Position numbers and translations under genes: made by a program
The notes under the pieces: generated by a model
Seen by the model: only the letters and a program-made list of their open reading frames with translations
Told to the model about the DNA's origin: nothing
Database searches by the model: none
Part shown: positions 36,294 to 45,547 of the stretch, piece after piece
How positions within the stretch are numbered: position 1 is the stretch's first letter
Layout: each line of letters starts with the position of its first letter
Source: an uncultured Eubacteriales bacterium
GTDB lineage: Bacteria; Bacillota; Clostridia; Christensenellales; UBA1242
DNA: 64,000 nt
Assembly: GCA_949031345.1 (NCBI GenBank)
Contig: CARNVA010000001.1
Location: forward strand, 1 to 64,000
Reading direction: 5' to 3'

Positions 36294-36379
36294 ATACTTA
36301 AGTTGCTTTTGCCTTTAACTTTTATTATAAATTTTTATATTTAAGTTTTGAAGTGCAATAATAAAATAAGGAGTCTATT

Positions 36380-37711
36380 ATGGGAATTGATGAATTGAAC
36401 ATGAAATTGGATGAGGCTTATGAGAAGCTTCATGTAATTGACGAGCTTAGAAAAAATGGTAAGTTTGGTTTTTATTATAACATGGATTATGATGAAGATG
36501 TTGATACTTACGAAATCAACGATAAAAGATATGATGATGAAGATCTTGATGAAATCTTTGCTGAAGCAATCAATGCAATAAGAAAAGTGGACAGGGTAAA
36601 GGTTGATGAGTTTGCTTTAGTTTTGCCAAATCTTAGAAAGATTTGCAATCTTATCAATTCTTGTGGAAAAAATAAGATTTCTGATATAAATAGCAAATTT
36701 AGTGTTTTAAAAGCTGCGCCTTATCAAGAGGGTGTTTCAGTTATGGATTTCCGCATATCTGCAAATCATAGAAGAAACCTTTTCCAAGCTTTAAGTGAAA
36801 TTCAAATAATGCCTTCAGATCAATTGACTCAGGAAGAAAATGTTAAGGCAATCAAAGTAGTTGATGAAAAGCTTTATGCTATGCAACTTAAGGCACTTGA
36901 GTCTCTTATTGGTGAAGGAAAGGCTGGCAAATGTCAATTCTTCAATGGAAAAAATGACGAAGCGCTTTATGAGCTTATCAAATATGAATTTTCTAAAGGC
37001 ATGGTAAGTGACCAAGTAAATCGTATTTTGTCTGACACTGACAATTTCGTTGCAAATCTTCCTAAAGCTCAAGTTAAGGCTTTAATTGGAATGAAAACGG
37101 CACCTAAGGCTTACAGAAAGATGCTTAAAGCGGCTCTTGCTGAGAAAAAGAAGCTTGAATTTAGGGCTAGGGTTGACAAAGCTTATTCTTCAGTAAAATC
37201 TAAACCAGTGTTTGCAATTGCTCTTCCAATTGTATTAGCAGCGACACTTACTGGGCTTCACCATGGCGGCGCTTATCTTGTAAGAAATGCTCAAGAAGAA
37301 AAAGATATGGCTCAAATTGAACGCAATATTGAAGAGGTTGGTGAATTTGCTGACTACAATTGCAGTGCTGTTTATGCTTCTGAAAATGATGGCAAATATT
37401 ATGTTGAAGTTTATGGCTCTGCTGTCAAAGAGAAAGGCGAAGCTCCAAAATTCTGCAACATGACTTATGAAGTTGATAAAGACCTTTATGATACAATATT
37501 TAAATTCTATCAAGTTGAATTTGAGTATAACAATGATGGCAAAGTTGTTGATGCAACAAACAACATCAAAGAAGACACTGAAAAGTTTAGTTTATTTGGG
37601 AAAATGGCTGCAAACAGGGCAAGATGGAAAACAGCAAGTGAGCTTGTTGAGACCACAAAAGAAGCACCAATTTCTGTGGAATATGATTTAAACAACGCTG
37701 AGAAGGAATGA
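36380..37711 (+). CDS. Hypothetical one-helix membrane protein, 443 aa
   Basis: Behind AAGGAG. A cytoplasmic N-terminal part of about 270 residues is charged and helical (DEDVDTYEIND and many Lys/Asp). One membrane helix (VFAIALPIVLAATLTGL) lies near residue 275-292. The remaining part is probably extracytoplasmic. No family recognised. It stands alone between tRNA-Ser and the heat-shock operon and has its own promoter and terminator. Confidence 0.6.
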   Translation: MGIDELNMKLDEAYEKLHVIDELRKNGKFGFYYNMDYDEDVDTYEINDKRYDDEDLDEIFAEAINAIRKVDRVKVDEFALVLPNLRKICNLINSCGKNKISDINSKFSVLKAAPYQEGVSVMDFRISANHRRNLFQALSEIQIMPSDQLTQEENVKAIKVVDEKLYAMQLKALESLIGEGKAGKCQFFNGKNDEALYELIKYEFSKGMVSDQVNRILSDTDNFVANLPKAQVKALIGMKTAPKAYRKMLKAALAEKKKLEFRARVDKAYSSVKSKPVFAIALPIVLAATLTGLHHGGAYLVRNAQEEKDMAQIERNIEEVGEFADYNCSAVYASENDGKYYVEVYGSAVKEKGEAPKFCNMTYEVDKDLYDTIFKFYQVEFEYNNDGKVVDATNNIKEDTEKFSLFGKMAANRARWKTASELVETTKEAPISVEYDLNNAEKE

Positions 37712-37729
37712 GTTTTATAAAATAAACTA

Positions 37730-37772
37730 TAAAATCGCATTTTAGTTTAAAACTGAGATGCGTTTTTTTTGT
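37730..37772 (+). terminator. Terminator of the 443-aa gene
   Basis: AAAATCGCAT pairs with ATGCGTTTT around a 17-base loop, followed by T residues. Confidence 0.7.
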
Positions 37773-37872
37773 AATATTTATAATGAATATGATTTTTATA
37801 AGAAATTGAAATGTAATTTTTTTTCAATTTCAAAATTTTCAAAAAAAAGTTTTAAAAAATTGTCATAAATAG

Positions 37873-37901
37873 TTGACTATTTTTGAAAAACTGCATATAA
37901 T
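37873..37901 (+). promoter_or_regulatory. Sigma-A promoter of hrcA-grpE-dnaK
   Basis: TTGACT (37873-37878), 17-base spacer, perfect TATAAT (37896-37901), directly before the CIRCE operator. Confidence 0.85.
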
Positions 37902-37905
37902 AGTG

Positions 37906-37932
37906 CTAGCACTTAAAGTTAATGAGTGCTAA
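37906..37932. promoter_or_regulatory. CIRCE operator (HrcA-binding site)
   Basis: CTAGCACTT-N9-GAGTGCTAA, matching the CIRCE consensus except for two changes in the left arm. It overlaps the transcription start, so HrcA would block it until heat shock titrates GroE. Confidence 0.95.
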
Positions 37933-37956
37933 AAAGTCGAAAAATAAGAGGTTGTT

Positions 37957-38955
37957 ATGGAATTATCTGACCGCAAACAGAAAATCCTTTGCATTGCTGT
38001 TGAGGAGTACATAAGAGAATGCAGTCCAATTACCTCTGGTGGTATTAAGGATGTTACTTCGTTGGAATGTTCGACCGCCACCTTAAGAAATGAGCTTAAT
38101 GCGCTTGAAGCTATGGGTTACTTAAGACAGTTGCATACTTCGGGCGGGAGAGTGCCTACTCCGCAGGGGTATCGATATTATGTCGAAAAATTGCTGTCGA
38201 GTGCAACCGCCACCGATGTTGAGCTTGATGAGGTGAAGAGAATTATTGGCAGCAGAACAAGTTCGCTTAATGAAATAGTTTCTGGGATTGCTAAGATAGT
38301 AAGTGAAGCGACCAATTATCCGACAGTTGTTATGATTGACGGATATGAAAACCTTGTTTTAAAAGAGTTTAAGATTATTCCCCTTCTTGATGACAAGCTT
38401 ATGGTGCTTATTGGCACTGAAACGGGCTATATTTATCAAACTCTTGATGTGGTGGCTTCGGTTGAAGAATGTCAAGACGCGACAAGTTATCTCACAAACC
38501 ACTTTAGAGGGGAGACTATTGGCAATATGATTGACAATATCAATCAGCTTGAAGGTGGAATGAAGGGGGAAATCAGGGCTTTTGAAAAGGTGGTTGATAC
38601 ACTGATTGAAGGGCTTAAAAAACTCAACAAACAGCGCTATCTTAATGTAAGACGAGAAGGCAGTGCCAAGCTTATTGAAGACAAGAAAAGCGTGGAAGAG
38701 GCGAAAAAAGCCTTGAAAGTGCTTGAAGACGAAAAAGAGCTTTCTTCTATTCTTGAGCTTGAAGGCAAGGGTGACATTGAGGTTACGGTCGCCGAAGAAG
38801 ATGACAGTTGCTCAGTAGTTAAGGCACCACTATGCGTAAACGGAAGGCAGCTTGCTTCAATTGGAGTTATCGGGCCACAGCGAATGGACTATGCGGGAAT
38901 AGCATCTGCGCTTAAGGTTGTAATTGATAATTTAAACGATTTAAAAGGAGAATAA
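37957..38955 (+). CDS. hrcA: Heat-inducible transcription repressor HrcA
   Basis: A 332-aa protein, normal family length. The N-terminal winged helix (LSDRKQKILCIAVEEYI, then TSGGIKD and STATLRNELNALE) binds CIRCE; PTPQGYRYYVEKL marks the linker. Its site lies 25 bases upstream, so it represses its own operon. The start ATG follows AAGAGG. It ends directly before grpE. Confidence 0.95.
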   Translation: MELSDRKQKILCIAVEEYIRECSPITSGGIKDVTSLECSTATLRNELNALEAMGYLRQLHTSGGRVPTPQGYRYYVEKLLSSATATDVELDEVKRIIGSRTSSLNEIVSGIAKIVSEATNYPTVVMIDGYENLVLKEFKIIPLLDDKLMVLIGTETGYIYQTLDVVASVEECQDATSYLTNHFRGETIGNMIDNINQLEGGMKGEIRAFEKVVDTLIEGLKKLNKQRYLNVRREGSAKLIEDKKSVEEAKKALKVLEDEKELSSILELEGKGDIEVTVAEEDDSCSVVKAPLCVNGRQLASIGVIGPQRMDYAGIASALKVVIDNLNDLKGE

Positions 38956-39633
38956 ATGAGTTTCTTACATGAAGACGAAGAATTGTTTGAAAATCAAAAT
39001 AAAACTTCAGATGAGATTGAAGATGATGATTTCATAATTGAGAGAGAGGCGTCAGAAAGTCTTGAAGCTGATAATGGTTGTCAACAAGAGCCAGAAGCTG
39101 AGCTTCAAGAGGAAGAAATTTTTGAAGAAAATTTAGAAAATAATGACGAAAATGAAGAAAAAACTTCAGAAAATGCTCAGGAATGCGAAACAGAGGTTTT
39201 GGAGGAGCCAAAAGCTGAGGAAGGGAATAAATATCTTGAGATGGCAAGGCAAATTCAAGCGGACTTCGAAAATTTTCGCAGACATTCTGCTGAAAATGTG
39301 AAGAAGGCAAAAATTGATGGTCAGGCATCGGTTATAGAGGTGTTCTTGCCTTGTCTTGACACTTTCAAGGAGGCAAAAAAGAGCATTTCAAATGAAAATG
39401 TGCTTAAAGGAGTTGAAATGATTGAAGGAAAAATCAATGAGGCACTTAAGAGTTTGGGGGTGGAAAAACTGCCTTCAATTGGTCAGGTTTATGACCCACA
39501 TATTCACGAGTCACTAGCAGTTATGCGTGACGAAAACAAAGAAAATGATATCATCTTGGAGGAATACCAAGCTGGATATAAATTCAATGGCAAAGTGCTG
39601 AGATATGCAAAAGTCATTGTGAATAAGTTGTAA
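38956..39633 (+). CDS. grpE: Nucleotide exchange factor GrpE
   Basis: A 225-aa protein with a long acidic N terminus (about 90 residues, mostly Glu and Asp), a coiled coil and the GrpE core: ADFENFRRHSAENVKKAK, VFLPCLDTF and the C-terminal signature GYKFNGKVLRYAKVIVN. It releases ADP from DnaK. Its ATG directly follows the hrcA stop, with AAGGAG inside hrcA. Confidence 0.94.
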   Translation: MSFLHEDEELFENQNKTSDEIEDDDFIIEREASESLEADNGCQQEPEAELQEEEIFEENLENNDENEEKTSENAQECETEVLEEPKAEEGNKYLEMARQIQADFENFRRHSAENVKKAKIDGQASVIEVFLPCLDTFKEAKKSISNENVLKGVEMIEGKINEALKSLGVEKLPSIGQVYDPHIHESLAVMRDENKENDIILEEYQAGYKFNGKVLRYAKVIVNKL

Positions 39634-39693
39634 TTATAAAAATACAGCTTAAAAAACAAAAAAAACAAAAATTAAAAAGGAGATTTTATTATT

Positions 39694-41538
39694 ATGGGAA
39701 AAATTATTGGAATTGACCTTGGTACTACAAATTCATGTGTTGCTGTTATGGAAGGCGGAAAGCCTACAGTTATTGCAAACGCAGAGGGAGATAGAACAAC
39801 TCCTTCAGTTGTTGCTTACACTAAGGAAGGCGAAAGACTTGTTGGTAAGGTTGCAAAGCGTCAAGCTGTTGTGAATGCTGAAAACACAATTCAATCTATT
39901 AAAAGAGAAATGGGAAGTGACTACAAGACCACTCTTAATGGCAAGGAATACACTCCACAAGAGATTTCTGCTATGGTGCTTGGCAAGCTTAAGGCTGATG
40001 CTGAAAGTTATTTAGGTGGGGCTGTTACACAAGCTGTTATCACTGTTCCTGCATATTTCAATGACTCTCAAAGACAGGCAACTAAAGATGCCGGCAAAAT
40101 CGCAGGTCTTGAAGTGCTTAGAATTATCAACGAGCCTACAGCAGCTGCTCTTGCTTATGGTCTTGACAAGGGCGAAAACGCCAACCAAAAGATTTTGGTT
40201 TATGACCTTGGTGGCGGAACATTCGATGTTTCTATTCTTGAAATTGGAGATGGCGTATTTGAAGTATTGGCTACAAACGGAAACACTCGTTTGGGCGGAG
40301 ATGACTTCGACAACAGAATTATTGATTTCTTAGTTGAAGAATTTAAGGCTTCAAACAACATCGACCTTTCTGGTGACAAACTTGCAATGCAAAGATTAAA
40401 AGAAGCTGCAGAAAAGGCTAAAATTGACCTTTCAGCAACTCCAAAAACTACAATCTCTCTTCCTTTCATTTCTGCCGATGCAACTGGCCCAAAACATATG
40501 GAAGTTGAGCTTACTCGTGCTAAGTTTGATGACCTTACTTCAGATTTAGTACAAGAAACTATTGACTGCACTGTTAAAGCTCTTGAAGATGCTAAACTTG
40601 ACAAAAATGATGTTGACAAGATTGTTCTTGTTGGTGGCTCTACTCGTATTCCAGCTGTTCAAGAAGCTGTTAAAAACTTCACTGGCAAAGAGTCTTACAA
40701 GGGTGTAAACCCAGACGAATGTGTTGCTGTTGGTGCGGCTATTCAAGCGGGCGTTCTTGGTGGAGAAGTTAAGGATGTGCTTCTTCTTGATGTTACTCCA
40801 CTTTCTCTTGGTATTGAGACTCTTGGCGGAGTATTTACTAAGCTTATTGAAAGAAACACAACTATTCCTACAAAGAAATCTCAGGTGTTCTCAACTGCGT
40901 CTGACGGACAGAGCGGTGTTGACATTCATGTACTGCAAGGTGAAAGAGAATTTGCAAGCCAAAACAAGACTTTAGGAAGATTTCAACTTACAGATATTCC
41001 ACCAGCACCTAGAGGTATTCCACAAATTGAAGTAACTTTCGATATTGATGCAAACGGAATTGTTAAAGTTTCTGCAAAAGACCTTGGTACAAACAAGGAA
41101 CAAAATATCACAATCACAGCGTCTTCAAATCTTAAGGAAGAAGATATTGAGAAGGCAATCAAAGAGGCTGAAGCTCACGCTGAAGAAGACAAGAAGAGAA
41201 AAGAGCTTGTTGAAACTAAAAACCAAGCAGACAACCTTGTTTATGGCCTTGAAAAGATGTTGAAAGAAAACGGCGACAAACTTGCTGAAGAAGATAAGAA
41301 AAACCTTGAAGAAGCAATTGAAAAGGCTAAGAAAGACTTCGAAAGCGAGGATGTTGAGATTGTAAGAAAGGCGATTGATGAGCTTACAAATGTTTCAAAT
41401 GGCGTTGTGACTAAGATGTATCAAGCAGCAAATCCAAATGGAACAAATGGAGATGGCACAACTGACGGAACAAATGGTGACGCTGGTGATGGAAACAATG
41501 GTGGCACTGATGGTGACCCAGAGGTTGTTGTTGACTAA
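39694..41538 (+). CDS. dnaK: Molecular chaperone DnaK (Hsp70)
   Basis: A 614-aa protein with the complete actin-like ATPase: IIGIDLGTTNSCVAVMEGG, YDLGGGTFDVSILEIGDGVF and LVGGSTRIPAVQ, then the substrate-binding domain (VTPLSLGIETLGGVFT) and helical lid. It folds nascent and stressed proteins with DnaJ and GrpE. The C-terminal 35 residues are a Gly/Asn/Thr/Asp-rich tail ending EVVVD. Ribosome site AAGGAGA. The gene uses more codons with C than most neighbours, as is common in highly expressed genes. Confidence 0.98.
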   Translation: MGKIIGIDLGTTNSCVAVMEGGKPTVIANAEGDRTTPSVVAYTKEGERLVGKVAKRQAVVNAENTIQSIKREMGSDYKTTLNGKEYTPQEISAMVLGKLKADAESYLGGAVTQAVITVPAYFNDSQRQATKDAGKIAGLEVLRIINEPTAAALAYGLDKGENANQKILVYDLGGGTFDVSILEIGDGVFEVLATNGNTRLGGDDFDNRIIDFLVEEFKASNNIDLSGDKLAMQRLKEAAEKAKIDLSATPKTTISLPFISADATGPKHMEVELTRAKFDDLTSDLVQETIDCTVKALEDAKLDKNDVDKIVLVGGSTRIPAVQEAVKNFTGKESYKGVNPDECVAVGAAIQAGVLGGEVKDVLLLDVTPLSLGIETLGGVFTKLIERNTTIPTKKSQVFSTASDGQSGVDIHVLQGEREFASQNKTLGRFQLTDIPPAPRGIPQIEVTFDIDANGIVKVSAKDLGTNKEQNITITASSNLKEEDIEKAIKEAEAHAEEDKKRKELVETKNQADNLVYGLEKMLKENGDKLAEEDKKNLEEAIEKAKKDFESEDVEIVRKAIDELTNVSNGVVTKMYQAANPNGTNGDGTTDGTNGDAGDGNNGGTDGDPEVVVD

Positions 41539-41573
41539 TTTATAAACCATCTTAAATTAAATATGCTTTTAAA

Positions 41574-41622
41574 TTTTTGGGGAATTAAAAGGGCAGAAGT
41601 GTTCGTTTATTCCCCAAAAACT
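41574..41622 (+). repeat. Long hairpin in the dnaK-dnaJ intergenic region
   Basis: TTTTTGGGGAAT pairs with ATTCCCCAAAAA around a loop of about 20 bases. No T run follows, so this is more likely an mRNA stability or processing element than a terminator. Confidence 0.6.
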
Positions 41623-41680
41623 TTATAAGTTTATTCGAGATAGGTTTTGCAATATTTTTAGTTTTTGACAGAAAAGTTTG

Positions 41681-41720
41681 TCAATAATGAGCTTGTATTA
41701 AAATAAAAAGTCAATAATGA
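41681..41720. repeat. Direct repeat before dnaJ
   Basis: GTCAATAATGAG occurs twice, about 30 bases apart, in the leader before dnaJ. Confidence 0.55.
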
Positions 41721-41777
41721 GATGTTTTTTTAATAAAAAGTTTTAAAGACAGATAAATTATATCGAAAAGGATAATT

Positions 41778-42896
41778 ATGGCAAGTAAAGATTATTATTC
41801 AATTTTGGGTGTCGATAAGGGGGCAAGTGCAGACGAGATTAAGTCGGCTTATCGCAGGCTTGCAAAGAAATATCATCCTGACCTTAACAAGACAGAGGAA
41901 GCTGCTGCTAAATTCAAGGAAATAAATGAGGCGTATGAGGTGCTTGGTGATGCTCAGAAAAGGGCAAACTATGACCAATATGGCTCGGCTGATGGCAATC
42001 CTTTTGGAGCAGGCGGAGCTGGTGCTGGTGGTTTTGGTGATTTCTTTGGCGGTGGTGGCTTTGGTGATATTTTTGGAGACATTTTTTCAGCGTTTGGTGG
42101 AAGAGGGCAAACAAGGGCTCAGACAAAGGGCTCTGATATCAACATTGCTGTGATCTTAGAGTTTGAAGAGGCTTGTTTTGGTTGCGAAAAAAATATCACC
42201 ATAAATAAAGTTGAAAAGTGCAGTGTCTGCAATGGTACTGGGGCTAAAAATGGCAAAGAGTTTACCACTTGTCGCGAGTGTAATGGCAGTGGCAGGGTGA
42301 GATTTCAGCAAAATACCATATTTGGCACAACCATCAGAGAGGCTGCCTGTCCGAAATGTAACGGCACAGGAAAGATTATTAAAGATAAATGTCCAAACTG
42401 TAATGGAAAAGGTGATATTAAGACTTCTAAAACAGTCAAAGCGAAATTCCCTGCTGGCATAGACAACGGAAATACTTTGCGCATGCGTGGAGAAGGAAAT
42501 GCTCCTGCTGGTGCTGGAATAAATGGTGACCTCAATATTAAAGTAAGTGTCAGACCGCACAAACTTCTTGTAAGAAATGGCAATGATTTGACTCTTGAAT
42601 TGTATGTTCCGTTTACTACCACATTGCTGGGCGGAAAGGTTGATATTCCAACTTTAAATGGAAAATATACTTTGAATATTCCAGAGCTTACTGCAAGCGG
42701 GACACTTATGAAAATTAAAAATAAGGGCGTAAAAATGCTTAATCGTGAAAGTTATGGCGATCTTCTTGTTACTGTAAAAGCTGAAGTGCCTAAAAATCTT
42801 GACAAGGATACAAAGGCAAAACTTGTTGAGCTTGCGTCCAAGCTTGGCGAGAATTCTTACACCAAATACAGTAATTTTTTGAAAAATATGAAATAA
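41778..42896 (+). CDS. dnaJ: Chaperone DnaJ (Hsp40, type I)
   Basis: A 372-aa co-chaperone. The J domain has YHPDLNK with the HPD motif that stimulates DnaK ATPase; a Gly/Phe-rich linker follows; four zinc-binding CxxCxGxG repeats (CSVCNGTG, CRECNGSG, CPKCNGTG, CPNCNGKG) and the substrate-binding C-terminal domain complete the type I form. Ribosome site AAGGATAA. Separated from dnaK by 239 bases, it may be partly under its own control. Confidence 0.97.
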   Translation: MASKDYYSILGVDKGASADEIKSAYRRLAKKYHPDLNKTEEAAAKFKEINEAYEVLGDAQKRANYDQYGSADGNPFGAGGAGAGGFGDFFGGGGFGDIFGDIFSAFGGRGQTRAQTKGSDINIAVILEFEEACFGCEKNITINKVEKCSVCNGTGAKNGKEFTTCRECNGSGRVRFQQNTIFGTTIREAACPKCNGTGKIIKDKCPNCNGKGDIKTSKTVKAKFPAGIDNGNTLRMRGEGNAPAGAGINGDLNIKVSVRPHKLLVRNGNDLTLELYVPFTTTLLGGKVDIPTLNGKYTLNIPELTASGTLMKIKNKGVKMLNRESYGDLLVTVKAEVPKNLDKDTKAKLVELASKLGENSYTKYSNFLKNMK

Positions 42897-42898
42897 GA

Positions 42899-42938
42899 AA
42901 AAAGTTTCTCTTAAAATTAAAAGGGAAACTTTTTTGTT
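42899..42938 (+). terminator. Terminator after dnaJ
   Basis: AAAAAAGTTTCTC pairs with GGGAAACTTTTTT (with a wobble), followed by T residues. Confidence 0.8.
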
Positions 42939-43016
42939 TTATATTGGCTATATTTTATTGGTTTGATATAATTTTTTATATAATTTGTGGATTTTAAATG
43001 AAAAAGGAGAAATTTT

Positions 43017-43826
43017 GTGTTCAAAAAGTTAAAAATAATTTTGGCGTTGATTGCGCTGGGTATTGTTGTTGCCTTATGTGTAATTTTGCCAGTTGTGCTT
43101 GTTGATGATAAGCCAGAAGATGAAGGTACAAATAATCCATTGGAATTTCAGTCATTAAAGTTTACTATATTAGATGAAGAAGAAAGGACTGTGTCTGTTG
43201 CTGCTAAATCAAGAGAAGTTATAAATGAAAACTTTCATGATAGTATACTTGTTATACCAAGCAAGGTGGTTTTAAATGAAGTGACATATACAGTTACGGA
43301 GATTGAAAGAGCAGTATATGATTATGAAAAAAAAGAATATGTTTCAGGCGGATTTATTTATTGTGATAAATTGTATGGAGTTGAAATTCCTAAGACTATT
43401 ACTAATTTAGGTTGGAGTGCATTTTATGGTTGTTCTAGTTTGAAAACAGTCAAGATACTAAGTGGTGCTTATAAAAATTTATCATCTTGCACATTTCAAA
43501 ATTGCACAAGTCTTGAAAGTGTAGAACTTGCTTATGGAGTAACAGGAATAGATAACGCTGCGTTTTTTGGTTGTTCAAACCTGACTACAATAAAAATTCC
43601 AGATTCAGTAACAATCATATACGCAACGGTTTTTATAGGCTGCAAAAATCTTACTTCAGTGATTTTGCCTGCATCTCTTACACTGTTGGGCGAAAATGCT
43701 TTCATGGGCTGTAAAAACCTTGAGAAAATTTATTATAAAGGCAGTCGTGAACAATGGGATGCAATAAAAAAATATAAAAATCCTGAAATAGATAATGCTG
43801 AAATAATCTTTGATTTTAATGGATAA
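43017..43826 (+). CDS. BspA-type leucine-rich-repeat surface protein
   Basis: A 269-aa protein with a GTG start behind AAAGGAG. The hydrophobic N-terminal segment (residues 6-29) is a signal peptide or membrane anchor with no typical lipobox. From about 115 on, LRR_5 repeats of the GCSSLKTVKI, NCTSLESVEL, GCSNLTTIKI and GCKNLTSVIL type form a curved binding surface, as in BspA-like adhesins. It ends with a GSREQWDAIKKY motif common in this group. Probable adhesion or recognition role. Confidence 0.85.
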   Translation: MFKKLKIILALIALGIVVALCVILPVVLVDDKPEDEGTNNPLEFQSLKFTILDEEERTVSVAAKSREVINENFHDSILVIPSKVVLNEVTYTVTEIERAVYDYEKKEYVSGGFIYCDKLYGVEIPKTITNLGWSAFYGCSSLKTVKILSGAYKNLSSCTFQNCTSLESVELAYGVTGIDNAAFFGCSNLTTIKIPDSVTIIYATVFIGCKNLTSVILPASLTLLGENAFMGCKNLEKIYYKGSREQWDAIKKYKNPEIDNAEIIFDFNG

Positions 43827-43852
43827 CAAAATATTATGCAATAAAAATAAAC

Positions 43853-43893
43853 AGCAAAAAAATTCAGTTATTTTAAATTTAACTGAATTTTTT
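43853..43893. terminator. Bidirectional terminator between the LRR gene and rsmE
   Basis: AAAAAATTCAGTTA and TAACTGAATTTTTT form a 14-bp stem; both strands end in T runs. Confidence 0.85.
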
Positions 43894-43896
43894 ATT

Positions 43897-44592
43897 TTAG
43901 TTTTTTGTCAATATTGAAATGAGCGCAAGGGTGGCGGTGACGGCGGTATCGCATCTTAAAATTCGTTTGCCAAGCGAGATTGATGTTGTGATATTTTTTA
44001 GTAACTCGCCTTCTTTTTGTGAAAAACCGCCTTCATTTCCAATAATTACTGCAATATTGTGTTTATTTTGAAGTATTTCAGGGTTGAAACACTCTGTTTC
44101 TTCTTCATAGGCAAATAGTGCAAGGTCATATTCGGATAAAAGTTTTGGAAGCATTTCAAATTTGACAGGGTCTGTCACTTCAACCAGTTTTGATCTTTCG
44201 CATTGTTTGCAAGCCGTCATAATTTGTGTCTCCACGCGCTCTCTTTTAATATCTTTTATCATGCAATATTCACTGATAAAAGGCACAATTTTGTTTACGC
44301 CAAGCTCGACACTCTTTGCAAGTATACTGTCAAAATAATCTTTTTTTGGCAACATTTGAAAAAGTGTAATATTGCGCTGTGGCAGTGCAGGACAGATTTG
44401 TTTATCATCTATTTCAAGTAAGCAGTCATTTTTGTTTATTTTGCTTATTGTGCAATAGTAGTCATATTCATCATTTATCGAAGCGATTATTTTTTCGCCC
44501 TCAGTCATTCGCAAAACTTTTTTTAAGTGGATAAATTCATTACCTTCAATTATGATGTTTTCACCCAATTTTTTACCAAAAAATCTTTTCAT
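43897..44592 (-). CDS. rsmE: 16S rRNA (uracil-1498-N3)-methyltransferase RsmE
   Basis: A 231-aa SPOUT-class methyltransferase. MKRFFGKKL starts it behind AGAGGA; the 31 extra residues upstream in frame are not conserved-looking. It shows LFQMLPKKDYFDSILAKSVELGV, the SAM-binding knot VIIGNEGGFSQKE and SLGKRILRCDTAVTATLALI. It methylates U1498 in the decoding centre of the small subunit. It is last in a minus-strand run with coaC and coaB. Confidence 0.94.
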   Translation of the reverse strand: MKRFFGKKLGENIIIEGNEFIHLKKVLRMTEGEKIIASINDEYDYYCTISKINKNDCLLEIDDKQICPALPQRNITLFQMLPKKDYFDSILAKSVELGVNKIVPFISEYCMIKDIKRERVETQIMTACKQCERSKLVEVTDPVKFEMLPKLLSEYDLALFAYEEETECFNPEILQNKHNIAVIIGNEGGFSQKEGELLKNITTSISLGKRILRCDTAVTATLALISILTKN

Positions 44593-44663
44593 ATAGTCCT
44601 CTTTTTTTATTATATCTGATTTGACTTTTAAAAGCAAATAATAGGAAGAAATGAATAAAAATT

Positions 44664-45407
44664 TTAATAGAAAAGTTTTTGGCAAAGCATTTCGGCAATT
44701 TCTTGTTTGGTTTCAACTTTAATAATTTGATTATGTTTGTCTATAATATAAGCTTGATGGCCATATTTATCTATGTTTTTAATGTCATTAGCAACCACAA
44801 AATCGCAATCATTTTTGGCTAGCAATTTATTTGCAACTGAAATAAGTTGGGTTTGGCTTACACCTGCAAGCAGTTTAAAGCCAACAAGGGTGGTTTTTGG
44901 CGACCATTTTTTAATATAAGAAATGATTTTCTTGGTTGGCTTTAGTTTGATTATAAGGGCAGATTTATCTGATGAGATTTTATTTTGATTATCTATGGCG
45001 GGCAGTGAGGAATTTAATATATTTTCTATTTCTTCAATATTTTTATTTTCTAGGCATTTTGCAAGTGTCTCGCAGGTTGAAACATAGTCAAGAGTATAGT
45101 CAGAAATTGCCATGCTATGCACCACTATATCTATATTTTTTTCTTGCAAAAGCGTTTGCAAGGAAGTGTATACATCGTCTGTGCTTTCAATGATTTTAAG
45201 CTCAATTTTATCTGAATTGTCAAGAATTTGAGGTTTTATCGCATTTTTTGGGCAAATATAATAGATTTTTTCGATATTATTGTCATTTTTGTTTAAAAAT
45301 GTATCTGCTATTATGCTGCCAAGTTTTCCACTTGAATTGTTTGTAATCTTTCTTACGCTGTCAATTTTTTCGCTTGTGCCACCCGCTGTAATTATAATAT
45401 TCAACAT
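44664..45407 (-). CDS. coaB: Phosphopantothenate-cysteine ligase, streptococcal type
   Basis: A 247-aa stand-alone CoaB. ITAGGTSEKIDSVRKITN is the start of the nucleotide-binding site, VHSMAISDYT and KISS contact substrate, and VGFKLLAGV and VANDIKNI close the fold. It joins 4'-phosphopantothenate to Cys for coenzyme A synthesis; the streptococcal form is separate from CoaC, as here. Ribosome site GGAGG before the ATG at 45407. The adjacent coaC gene and 41-aa frame are in the same operon. Confidence 0.9.
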   Translation of the reverse strand: MLNIIITAGGTSEKIDSVRKITNNSSGKLGSIIADTFLNKNDNNIEKIYYICPKNAIKPQILDNSDKIELKIIESTDDVYTSLQTLLQEKNIDIVVHSMAISDYTLDYVSTCETLAKCLENKNIEEIENILNSSLPAIDNQNKISSDKSALIIKLKPTKKIISYIKKWSPKTTLVGFKLLAGVSQTQLISVANKLLAKNDCDFVVANDIKNIDKYGHQAYIIDKHNQIIKVETKQEIAEMLCQKLFY

Positions 45408-45421
45408 TTTATCGCCTCCAA

Positions 45422-45547
45422 TTAAAGTTTTTCTGGCAGAAGTCTTGCAAAAGTTTCTGCTCTTTCAACATCTTTGACATCCTTTCCAATTATAAGATAG
45501 TCTTGTCCTTTGAGGTTTATATAGTCTTTCGATATAAAAGGTTTCAT
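45422..45547 (-). CDS. 41-aa small protein between coaC and coaB
   Basis: A short reading frame starting ATG at 45547, overlapping the coaC stop (ATGA), behind a near-perfect AAGGAGGG that lies inside coaC, and ending 14 bases before coaB, whose own GGAGG follows. The peptide MKPFISKDYINLKGQDYLII... is charged and probably a short alpha/beta unit. The tight coupling and strong ribosome site argue for translation. No homologue is recognised. Confidence 0.6.
   Translation of the reverse strand: MKPFISKDYINLKGQDYLIIGKDVKDVERAETFARLLPEKL

Larger units (their letters stand above)
36072..36379. other. Divergent promoter region between tRNA-Ser and the 443-aa gene
   Basis: About 300 bases with no gene: the tRNA promoter on the left and an extended -10 promoter for the next gene on the right, with the rest AT-rich. 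Confidence 0.6.
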
